64,000 nucleotides of DNA, taken from contig NC_012879.2 in the NCBI RefSeq assembly GCF_000003195.3, forward strand, positions 61,105,671 through 61,169,670, in the 5' to 3' direction. The DNA is from Sorghum bicolor. Taxonomy: Eukaryota > Streptophyta > Magnoliopsida > Poales > Poaceae. Under the pieces are notes generated by a model. That model ran no database searches and had not been told where the DNA came from. It was given only the letters and a program-made list of their open reading frames with translations. Made by a program: the position numbers and the translations under genes. Below are positions 24,645 through 33,641 of the stretch, one piece after another. How positions within the stretch are numbered: the first letter of the stretch is position 1; each line of letters begins with the position of its first letter.

Positions 24645-27600
24645 GTGAGCGTTTTCGCATGGAAACCCGCAGACATGCCCGGTGTCCCACGAAACCTGAT
24701 CGAGCACTCCTTAAACGTCTCGAAGACTGCAAGACCAATCAAGCAAAAACTGCGACGGTTCGCTCGTGACAAAAAGGAGGCTATTAGGACAGAGATAACA
24801 CGGCTTCTAGCAGCCGGATTCATAAAAGAGGTGTATCATCCCGATTGGCTCGCCAATCCGGTTCTTGTACGCAAAAAGAATAATGAATGGAGAATGTGCG
24901 TTGATTACACCGATCTCAATAAGCACTGTCCTAAAGATCCTTTTGGTCTTCCGCGCATCGACGAGGTGGTCGACTCAACGGCCGGATGCGAACTCCTCTC
25001 CTTTCTAGATTGCTACTCTGGTTATCACCAGATCTCGTTAAAGGAAGAAGATCAGATCAAAACATCCTTCATCACACCCTTCGGCGCATACTGTTACACT
25101 ACCATGTCTTTCGGACTTAAAAACGCCGGGGCCACTTATCAAAGGGCCATCCAGCAATGCCTCCACGACGAGATTCGCGATGACCTCGTCGAGGCCTACG
25201 TGGATGACGTAGTCGTAAAAACAAGGGACGCGAGCACCCTGATCGACAACTTAGACCGAACCTTCAAGGCACTCAATAGGTACAAGTGGAAGCTCAACCC
25301 CAAGAAATGCATTTTCGGCGTTCCTTCCGGTCTCCTGCTCGGCAACGTCGTCAGCCGCGACGGCATACGACCAAACCCTTCAAAAGTCAAAGCCGTACTC
25401 GACATGCGACCACCGAAGAACGTCAAGGACATTCAGAAGCTAACCGGATGCATGGCCGCCCTCAGTCGTTTCATCTCAAGGCTGGGAGAAAAAGGCCTCC
25501 CTTTCTTCAAATTATTAAAAGCATCAGAAAAATTCTCCTGGACCGAAGAAGCCAACGCCGCGTTCACTCAGCTTAAGATCTTCCTCACTTCACCGCCTGT
25601 CCTCACAGCGCCTCAGCCTAATGAAGACCTGCTCCTTTACATTGCTGCAACCGACAGGGTTGTTTCCACGGCAATAGTGGTCGAGCGAGATGAACCAGGT
25701 CACGTCTTTAAGATCCAGAGACCCGTTTACTTTATAAGCGAAGTTTTAAACGAATCCAAGACCAGGTACCCACAAATACAGAAGCTTATATACGCCATTC
25801 TGATAACGTCAAGAAAACTGAAGCACTACTTCGACGGCCATCGAGTCCTGGTGACAACCAGCTTTCCTCTCGGTGACATCCTGCGCAATAAAGACGCCAA
25901 TGGCAGAATCGTGAAATGGGCAATGGAATTATGTCCATTTTCCCTGGAGTTCCAGAGTCGCACCACTGTCAAGTCCCAAGCCCTGGTCGATTTCATTGCC
26001 GAATGGACAGATCTCAACGAACCCTCCGTTCCCGATGTCTCAGACCACTGGTCCATGTTCTTCGATGGGTCCTTGAACATCAACGGTGCAGGCGCTGGGA
26101 TACTGTTCGTATCGCCCAACAAGGACAAACTCCGCTACGTCCTTAGGATCCTTTTCCCGGCGTCAAACAACGTCGCCGAATACGAAGCATGCTTACACGG
26201 CATACGACTAGCCGTTGAACTGGGGGTCAAGCGCCTCTATGTCTACGGCGACTCTGCCTTGGTCATCAACCAGCTCAACAAGGAGTGGGACGCAACCCAC
26301 GAAAAGATGGATCTCTACTGCAAAGAAATTCGCAAATGGGAAACTAACTTCTATGGCATAGAGTACATCCACGTGGTCCGGGACAAGAACCAAGCAACAG
26401 ATGCGTTGTCAAAGTTAGGCTCATCTCGGGCCCAGATCCCGCGGGGTATTTTTGTCCAGGACATCCATGGGCCAAGCGTAAGCCCTCCCCTGGTCGACAA
26501 GCAACCCACCGAGGCAATGCTCATAAATGACGCCACTCCGGCAACCGGTGGGCGTGACTGGCGTACCCCGTTCATCAAATACATATCAGACGGAACAGGC
26601 TACCAGGACAAAACAGAAAACGAGCGCCTCATCCGACGATCAAAGAACTACATCCTGGTCGACGGAAAACTCATGCGGAAAAACGCAAGCTCCGAAGTGC
26701 TGCTCAAGTGTATACCCCAAGATGATGGTATTAAGCTCTTGGAAGACATACACGCTGGATCCTGCGGCAACCACGCCGCATCTAGAACGCTGGTCGGAAA
26801 GGCTTTCCGAGCAGGTTTTTATTGGCCAACAGCGGTCGGCGACGCAGAAAAACTGGTTCGGCATTGCGAGGGATGTCAGTTTTTCGCTAAGAGGACCCAC
26901 GTACCTGCTCATGAAATTCAGACTATCCCGTCGTCTTGGCCCTTTGCTTGCTGGGGGCTTGACATGATCGGACCATTTAAACCAGCCCCGGGCAATTTCA
27001 AGTTTGTCTTCGTGCTGATCGACAAGTTCTCCAAGTGGATCGAATACATGCCCTTGGTCAAGGCAACCTCCGAGAAGGCCGTGGAGTTTCTCAATCAAAT
27101 CATACACAGATTTGGTGTCCCGAACAGCATAATCACCGACCTGGGCACTCAGTTTACTGGCACCACTTTTTGGGATTTCTGCGATGACAGAGGCATAGTC
27201 ATAAAATATGTGTCAGTAGCACATCCACGTGCTAATGGTCAAGTCGAACGTGCTAATGGAATGATCGTTGATGCCCTAAAGAAGAGGCTGTACACTGAAA
27301 ACGACAGAGCACCCGGTCGATGGATGAGAGAATTGCCGGCAGTAGTCTGGGGCCTCCGAACCCAGACCAGTCGAAACACAGGGGTGTCTCCCTACTTCAT
27401 GGTATACGGTGCAGAGGCGGTCCTGCCGGCTGACATACACTTCGGATCTCCTAGAATCGAGCACTACGACGAGGCGACTGCCGACAACGCCAGAGAACTC
27501 GAAGTCAATTGCATGGAGGAAAATCGTTTAGTTTCATGCCTCCGAACAGCAAAATATCTCGCGGCAATCAGGCGATACTACAACAGGAACGTCAAGGACC

Positions 27601-27797
27601 GTTCCTTTGTGGTCGGCGATCTGGTGCTTCGATGGAAAACGAACCAGGAGGCAATGCACAAGTTATCCACTCCCTGGGAAGGACCCTTCGTGGTAACCGA
27701 GGTCACACGGCCTACGTCCTACAGATTGGCATACCCAGACGGAACACGAGTGCCTAACTCTTGGCACATCGACAAGCTGCGACGATTCTATCCATAA
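24645..27797 (+). CDS. Inner element reverse transcriptase, RNase H and integrase
   Basis: Open frame of 1,050 codons, in phase with the gag-protease frame and separated from it by a single TAG. Domains: RT with YVDD at 185-188; a degenerate first RNase H (about 330-440); a second, better preserved RNase H starting [11 protein letters not shown] (about 467-590); integrase HHCC zinc finger (His703, His710, Cys741, Cys744); and the D,D(35)E catalytic triad Asp773, Asp832 and Glu868. All catalytic residues I checked are present. The ATG at 24,645 is only the first Met after the stop; the natural protein would be a gag-pol fusion or readthrough product. Confidence 0.92.
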   Translation: MSVFAWKPADMPGVPRNLIEHSLNVSKTARPIKQKLRRFARDKKEAIRTEITRLLAAGFIKEVYHPDWLANPVLVRKKNNEWRMCVDYTDLNKHCPKDPFGLPRIDEVVDSTAGCELLSFLDCYSGYHQISLKEEDQIKTSFITPFGAYCYTTMSFGLKNAGATYQRAIQQCLHDEIRDDLVEAYVDDVVVKTRDASTLIDNLDRTFKALNRYKWKLNPKKCIFGVPSGLLLGNVVSRDGIRPNPSKVKAVLDMRPPKNVKDIQKLTGCMAALSRFISRLGEKGLPFFKLLKASEKFSWTEEANAAFTQLKIFLTSPPVLTAPQPNEDLLLYIAATDRVVSTAIVVERDEPGHVFKIQRPVYFISEVLNESKTRYPQIQKLIYAILITSRKLKHYFDGHRVLVTTSFPLGDILRNKDANGRIVKWAMELCPFSLEFQSRTTVKSQALVDFIAEWTDLNEPSVPDVSDHWSMFFDGSLNINGAGAGILFVSPNKDKLRYVLRILFPASNNVAEYEACLHGIRLAVELGVKRLYVYGDSALVINQLNKEWDATHEKMDLYCKEIRKWETNFYGIEYIHVVRDKNQATDALSKLGSSRAQIPRGIFVQDIHGPSVSPPLVDKQPTEAMLINDATPATGGRDWRTPFIKYISDGTGYQDKTENERLIRRSKNYILVDGKLMRKNASSEVLLKCIPQDDGIKLLEDIHAGSCGNHAASRTLVGKAFRAGFYWPTAVGDAEKLVRHCEGCQFFAKRTHVPAHEIQTIPSSWPFACWGLDMIGPFKPAPGNFKFVFVLIDKFSKWIEYMPLVKATSEKAVEFLNQIIHRFGVPNSIITDLGTQFTGTTFWDFCDDRGIVIKYVSVAHPRANGQVERANGMIVDALKKRLYTENDRAPGRWMRELPAVVWGLRTQTSRNTGVSPYFMVYGAEAVLPADIHFGSPRIEHYDEATADNARELEVNCMEENRLVSCLRTAKYLAAIRRYYNRNVKDRSFVVGDLVLRWKTNQEAMHKLSTPWEGPFVVTEVTRPTSYRLAYPDGTRVPNSWHIDKLRRFYP

Positions 27798-28075
27798 AGT
27801 TTTAATGATTTTCTTTTGTAAATATCTTATAGTTTTTGATAATAAGATTCTATGTCTCTCGCCTATACTTTGTTGTACGCAGCACCCAGCAAAACTCCTG
27901 CAATGGATGCTCTTGGCGACAACCAAGACAAATACGGTGACACGTCACTCAGACATTCTTACAGCGCTCAAAACAACAGTCATGACAAAAAAGAAAACTT
28001 TATTACAAACTTTACATACAAAGTTTACAATAAACACCCTGACGGGCAGATACTAGTCTATTCCTACAGACTACT
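27798..28075. other. Spacer between pol and the antisense gene
   Basis: AT-rich DNA between the end of pol and the stop of the antisense gene. It must hold the 3' ends of two converging transcripts. AATAAACA occurs on the plus strand at 28,028-28,035. Confidence 0.4.
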
Positions 28076-31000
28076 TTATTGGCCTAGCTGCTCGGGCTGA
28101 TCACCCGCCTGGCCTTGCTGCCCGGACGAAGGGGTCGGGGCCACCGGCGCCTGGCTGGTCGAGACCGCAGGCGTCGACCGCCCATCTCCAGCAACGGACG
28201 CGCCCGACAACTCCCTGGCCGACCTATCTGAGCTCGGCTGGTCTGGAGGCGTGGCCGTTCCGCACAGGTTGATGTCGCCGATCACCGTCGACGACAAATC
28301 CAGCAGACTACCCCGAAGTTCGTCCGCTTCCTGTGGGCCGACTTCCTTCGGGTACCCCTTCTCCAGCCTGCTCAAGTCAACCAGGGGGTAGTGGGCGCGC
28401 ACCATGCTGAGGACGTGCGCGCCGGCAAACTCCCCGGCGTCCTTCACAAACTGCTGGAGCCAGTCCCACGCCCGTTGCGCCTTCTCGACTGGGGTCAACT
28501 GCGGCGCGCGGGGCTGGCTCTCCGGGAGCTCGGGACTGATCAGGTCCAGGACCGGGGACACTCCCTTCCAGATCTTGCAACAGTTGGCCTTCCAGGAGTC
28601 CCGGTCCCTGATCAGCTCATCCAGGTGCTTCTTGGTGTTCACCTTGAGCACTGCAAACGAAATGAAACGTTACCAGACAAGCACAGGGCAGGCAGCAATC
28701 AACAAGGCGGCACTCATTACCAGCTAACTCCCGGTCTTTTCGACCCAACTGCTCCTCCGCTCGCCGCCTGGATTCCTGTGCACTGGCGAGCTGTTGGCCG
28801 AGCCGCTCCTTCTCTTGTTGAAGGCTCGCCACCTCCTCCTCCAAGTCTGCGTGAATCCTAAACTGGTCAGCAAAGCAAACTATACAGGTATGCGAAACTG
28901 CTCGGAGCGTGTGACTAACCTTCCTGCAGCCGGTACTGGTCGGCCAGGCGACGAGCGAGGTCGAGACGACGCTCCTTTTCGGCGCTCATCTCGACCACCT
29001 TCTCTCCGACCTCCGCCCGCAACCGGTCCACCTCAGCGGCAAGGGCCTTGTTGTCGGACATGACGCCTTCTATCTGGTCAAAGCACCGTTTCCGGTACTT
29101 CACCGTTTTCATGACGTCCTACAAAGCAAGCATATAAGAATGCGCAGAAGACAAGGCAAAAGAACGCGCGGCAGCTCAAAACGCTGCTTACCTTGACTTC
29201 GTCAACAAGGCGCTTGGCCGCGCGCTCCACCCTGGCGGCCTCTTCGGACTCGGCAAGCTCCTCATGGCCGATAAAGTGATCCCCGCGTTGGCGCCACACA
29301 TACACGTGTTGGCGGCCATCACGGGGACGACCCTCGATCTCCTCTACCTCGTCGTCGGAGGCCGCTCTGGTTTCCTCCTCCTGGGCTGCGTCACCCCCGG
29401 TGGTGGTCCCAGGCGCCACCATCCCTTGGACCAAGCCTGGGGAGCCCGCAGCCGGAGAGGCTCCTGCTCGGGGTGACAGGGGGACTTCACTCCCCCCGGC
29501 AGGAGGAGCGGTCGGAGACTTTCTCCTCTCCGGGGAGTCAGTTGGGGGAGCCTTCCCAGCCCTGGTCGGGCTGCTTGTGGTAGTAGGCGCCGCGCTCGGG
29601 AGCCCCTCCGTGCTCCCAGGCGCGACTGCAGCTGTCGGCTGCTCCGTAGTCTGGGGGGCCGCATCCCCAGAACCGCGGGCAGGCTCGCCCGTTCCCTGGC
29701 CAGCAGTTTGGCCAGGGTCGACATCCGATGCCGCACTACAGGAACAAAAGTTAAAAAAAAAAAGAAAAAAAAAGAGAGAGGAGTCCAAAATACGTAAGTT
29801 GAACACTTACAGGTCTGACCGCCGATGGGTCGCGGTGAACCTCCTCCTCGCCCGGCCGGTCGGCGCCTGTGCCCCCACCTCGGCAACTTGCGGGGCAGCC
29901 GCGTCGCTGGCCACTCGATCAGTGGCGACCGGCGCAGCGTCTGGGCGGTCCCGAGGCCGTCGGACCAGCGACGGCGCAGCCTCCTCGTCGTCCTCGTCGT
30001 CGTCGACGATCCGCACGAGCCGACGACGCTTCGGCGCTTGGCTGCTCTCCGCCGGTAGGTCTGCCGGCAGCTCCGGCGTTGGCAAGGGATTCGCCGGCAA
30101 TGGCCTTTTCCCCGCTACCCTCTCCTCGGAGGTCGGGACGGGGCGGGCTCGGTCCTCTTCCGACGGGACCTCTCCCACAGGATCTTCCATCCCCGGTGCC
30201 AGTGATGCGTACACTACGCACCGGTCGACATCACCGACCTGCAAAAGCAACAGAGGTGAGCCAACTGCAGACGACATAAGAATGATCAAACGGGCTATGC
30301 TACATACCTTTGGTGCTGGTCGTCCTAGCTTGAAGGCTTGCACCCGATCACTGCTACGGGTGAAGCCCCCATCGGCAAAGTTAAACAGCTCGTTCAGCAG
30401 CTGTTGTACCTCCGCCTTCTCCAGGATCTCCGACCGCATCCTGGTCGGGTCTGCGCTTCCGGCATATTCATACGCCGAGTGCACCCTCTTCTGGCAGGGC
30501 ATCACCCGGCGGCAAATGAAGTTGCCGACCACGCTAAGCCCATCCAGGCGCGACCAGTCGATCAGCTTCATCAGATCCGCCACTTGACCGTCGTACTCCG
30601 GGCGGTCGCTCCAGCTCGCCCTCTTCTCGGGAACGTACCCCACGTCGCAGAACGTGGAGCTGCCCGGTTCCTCCCTGACGTAGAACCACCTCCTGTACCA
30701 TTCGGTCAAAGAGGTGTTCCATGGGCAGTGCAGGTAGCGGTTCTTCATCCCATCACGAAGGTTGAGGTATACTCCACCTGCAACCTTGGAGCCTCCAACT
30801 GCTCCCTTCTTCCTCAGACAGAAAAGGTACCGGAAAAGATCAAAGTGCGGCTCTATGCCAACATAGGCCTCGCACAGATGGATGAAGGTGGAAATAAGGA
30901 GAATCGAGTTCGGGTGCAGATTGCAAATCCCGATCTCATAGTACAAAAGAAGACCCTGTAGAAAGGGATGAACAGGAACACCAAAGCCTCTCTTGATGAA

Positions 31001-31195
31001 ATCTTCAAAAACGACGATCTCACCGGCGCGAGGGTCGGGGTAGCTCTCCCCTTCCGGCGCCCTCCAGCCGCCGAGCTCTGCGCCGTGCAGAAGCCCCATG
31101 TCGACGAGGTCACCAAGAGACTTTGTGGTGCTGCGAGATTTTTTCCACTCCTTGGCCATCAGTTCGGCCCTCTTCCTGGAATCGCTCTTCGCCAT
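28076..31195 (-). CDS. Antisense six-exon accessory gene of the inner element (919 aa)
   Basis: Runs opposite to gag-pol. Exons: 31195-30308, 30238-29811, 29735-29192, 29118-28920, 28846-28721 and 28650-28076. All five introns (69-75 bp) have GT-AG borders, and the exon lengths (888, 428, 544, 199, 126, 575) sum to 2,760 nt, exactly 920 codons with the stop; every exon lies in the open frame predicted by the previous one. The first exon holds the domain often annotated 'putative gypsy type transposon' (PF04195, Transposase_28-like), with GIEPHFDLFRYLFCLRK and NRYLHCPWNTSLTEWYRRWF. Exon 2 is acidic with an Arg/Asp patch, exon 3 is Ser/Pro/Thr-rich, and exons 4-6 form Glu/Arg/Leu-rich coiled coils. 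Intron 1 is a multiple of three, so a retained form would also be open. Antisense accessory ORFs are known in Tat elements such as maize Grande; their function is unknown. Confidence 0.8.
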
Positions 31196-31307
31196 TAGAG
31201 GTGCGAGTGTGCGCTGGAGCTAGGAAAGTGCAGGAGATTGGAGAAGATGAAAGCGGAAGATTTGACGGCAATTGCAGGAGAAGCGGTACAGGAGGTCCTA
31301 TTAGGCC

Positions 31308-31315
31308 CTTATAAA
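31308..31315 (-). promoter_or_regulatory. TATA box candidate for the antisense gene
   Basis: On the minus strand this reads TTTATAAG within a GC-rich flank, about 113 bp upstream of the ATG at 31,195. Its position fits an internal promoter independent of the LTR. No experimental start site is known here. Confidence 0.5.
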
Positions 31316-31610
31316 CCCGCGACCCCACCTCTCCCACTTCCTGTATTCTCGGGAAGTGGGCAGGCCATGCGGCGGACGCGGCGTTTCAGTTTACAATGAT
31401 TATAGGCAATTAATGCGGCGGAGTTTTCGTACCAATTGATGGTTTCCTTTTCTCAAACCATGCAAAGAGCGGTTGTACAGTTGCCAGGCGCGGCTTTTCA
31501 TGCATCCGTCTGACATATCGTCAGGAGACCCCGTCATGTCAACTTTAATGGGAAAGACTTTTTCAAAAGTAAGAAGACACATACGCCAGTGAGTCAGCAA
31601 TCCGGGGACT

Positions 31611-31930
31611 GCACCGACCACCGAGCACTCGACGCTCGGGGACTGGTCGCCCAGTCTATCAGCTCGGAACATCAAGGGCTGCACCGACCACCGAGCACTC
31701 GACGCTCGGGGACTGGTCGCCCAGTCTATCAGCTCGGAACTTCAAGGACTGCACCGACCACCGAGTACTCGACGCTCGGGGACTGGTCGCCCAGTCTATC
31801 ATCTCGGAACTTCAAGGACAGTACCGACCACCGAGTACTCGACGCTCGGGGACTGGTCGCTCAGTCTATCGGTTCAAAGCTTTAAGGCACGCACCGACCA
31901 TTGAGCACTCGATGCTCGGGGACTGATCAT
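31611..31930 (+). repeat. 70-bp tandem repeat, about 4.5 copies
   Basis: Units start at 31,611, 31,681, 31,751, 31,821 and 31,891 (partial), each opening with GCACCGACCA or GTACCGACCA and containing GCTCGGGGACTGGTCGC. Divergence increases toward the right. The core GCTCGGGGACT recurs singly, intact or degenerate, near 31,972, 32,016, 32,088, 32,199 and 32,488, the last just before the 3' LTR. Confidence 0.92.
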
Positions 31931-31939
31931 ACAAGTATA

Positions 31940-32501
31940 ATAACATGTAATTCTACGCAGCACATTAAGTGCCTGGGGACCGGTCGATTGGCATCTTCGA
32001 TTGCAGACGAGCATGACATGCTCGGGGATTGGTAAATTCAATTTTTCAGACCTTGCTACAAGGCTCTTACTTCGCCTTCCAGCAAGCTCGGGGACTACAT
32101 CGGTACGATGCATCTAGCGATGCATCTCAGTCTCAAAACTACTTTGGGGAATTTTCTTTTGACCCTGGCACCACGTGCCTACGTCACCTACTACCAGGCT
32201 CGGGGACTAAGTGGGCACACTTCACCTAGCGGTGAATTTGCTTGCCTTTTTGATGCTTCAACCTTTCAGAAAGGCAAAGTGGGCACACTTCACCAAGGAA
32301 GAAATTTTTTTAGAGCACCATGCATTCTTCGAACAACCTGCTTCTTCGATGTCGACGTTTATCAACTGTCCCTCGAGTCGGTCAAGGAACCGTTGCGACT
32401 GTTTGGCCGATTTTCCCGCTTATTAAAGACGACAAGCCTCGCTGATTGAAGAAGCTCAAGACGGTGTGTTACATCACAATACATGGCGCTCGGGGACTAG
32501 C
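31940..32501 (+). other. 3' leader of inner element with spaced CTCGGGGACT motifs
   Basis: No coding frame is supported. GCTCGGGGACTAGC lies immediately before the 3' LTR (32,488-32,501) and occupies the place of a polypurine tract, although it is not purely purine. The repeated motif may reflect multiplication of this priming region. Confidence 0.5.
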
Positions 32502-32957
32502 TGTGGGGGTATAAACCCCTATACCCTTACGGCTAGACTTCAGCTAGGAAGCTTGGCCCACTACGAGACGAGTTCAAGGCTTGATCCGACAGCCTGTGTT
32601 TCGTGCAAGGAAACAAGACGTGGAGATCAAGCAGGATTCTAGTCGGTTAGAATAGGAATTGATACCGAATTATCCATGGCAATTGTAACCGACTAGGATT
32701 AGTTTCTAGATCTGTAACCCTGCCCTCCAGACTATATAAGGAGGGGCAAGGGACCCCCCTAGGGCGGATTATCTCAACACAATCCAATACAACCAGACGC
32801 AGGACGTAGGTATTACGCCAACTCGGCGGCCGAACCTGGATAAAAAGCTTGTCCGTGTCTTGCGTCACCATCAAGTTCGTAGTTTGCGCACCGTCTACCG
32901 ATAAACTACTACCGTGGGTATACCCCAAGGTAGACTGCCGACCAGCTTTCGTCGACA
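32502..32957 (+). repeat. 3' LTR of inner element (456 bp)
   Basis: Same sequence as 20,963-21,418 by eye, with TATA box at 32,733-32,739. It is followed by the target duplication GGAAG. Confidence 0.96.
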
Positions 32958-32962
32958 GGAAG

Positions 32963-33641
32963 AAAATGTAGAACCCCATTGATGTGGTCAGAAGTTGGAG
33001 AACGAACCTTGCTTGGACCAGCCCTTATAAAAGAAGCAGAAGATCGTGTAGCTGAAATCAGAGAAAAATTGAAAGAGGCACAATCACGTCAAAAGAGCTA
33101 TTCTGATAAAAGAAGGCGGGAGTTAAGTTTTGCAGTTGGAGATTTTGTGTATGTCAAAGTTTCTCCTATTCGAGGAACTCGAAGGTTCCAAGTCAGAGGC
33201 AAGCTAGCATCTCGGTATATTGGACCATATCAAGTATTACAGAGGATTGGAGCTGTAGCCTATCGTATTCGGCTACCTGAAGAATTGTCAGATATACACA
33301 ATGTGTTTCATGTCTCCGAATTGAAGAAATGTCTCAGAGTACCAGAGGAACAAATATCGCCAGATACACTTGATTTACAAGATGACCTAAGATATCAAGA
33401 AGTGCCAATAAAAATCCTAGATACAGTCACCAAGCAAACTCGAACGACAACAGTCCGAATTTGTCGTGTTCAATGGAGTAGACACACTGAAGCGGAAGCA
33501 ACATGGGAAAGAGAAGATGCCCTGAGAAAAGAGTTTCCTCACCTGTTTAGAACGCAGCCGAATCTCGAGGACGAGATTCCTTGTAAGTGGGGTAGGTTTG
33601 TAACATCCCAAAAATTCACATTCAAAAATCACTCGCATTAA
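32963..33641 (+). pseudogene. Outer element integrase C-terminus and chromodomain-like tail
   Basis: Resumes the outer pol frame exactly where it was cut at 20,962; the codon split by the insertion is completed here. It contains the GPF/GKL-like integrase C-terminal region (GDFVYVKVSPIRGTRRF) and a chromodomain-like segment (ICRVQWSRHTEAEATWERE), as in Tekay/Del chromoviruses. No stop occurs before the 3' LTR; the frame runs 43 bp into it and stops at 33,639. Confidence 0.88.

Larger units (their letters stand above)
20963..32957 (+). mobile_element. Inner Ty3/gypsy element, Tat lineage, 11,995 bp
   Basis: Identical 456-bp LTRs (20,963-21,418 and 32,502-32,957) are flanked by GGAAG duplications (20,958-20,962 and 32,958-32,962). 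Content in order: LTR, primer site, gag, protease, RT, a degenerate RNase H followed by a second RNase H, integrase, then a 4.7-kb 3' region holding an antisense gene and tandem repeats, LTR. Two successive RNase H regions, the DGGSS-type protease and a long 3' region with an accessory ORF are hallmarks of the Tat lineage. LTR identity implies a recent insertion. The sense coding frame has two breaks: a poly-C frameshift in gag and a TAG between protease and RT. Confidence 0.95.

Noticed and set aside
29400..30587. Plus-strand 395-aa frame in the inner element
   Set aside because: Lies opposite exons 2-3 of the antisense gene, is of low complexity and lacks any domain; the minus-strand model has introns and phase support.
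31611..31930. Tandem 70-bp repeats as a CRISPR-like array
   Set aside because: Units are contiguous without unique spacers and lie in a plant retrotransposon; no CRISPR features.
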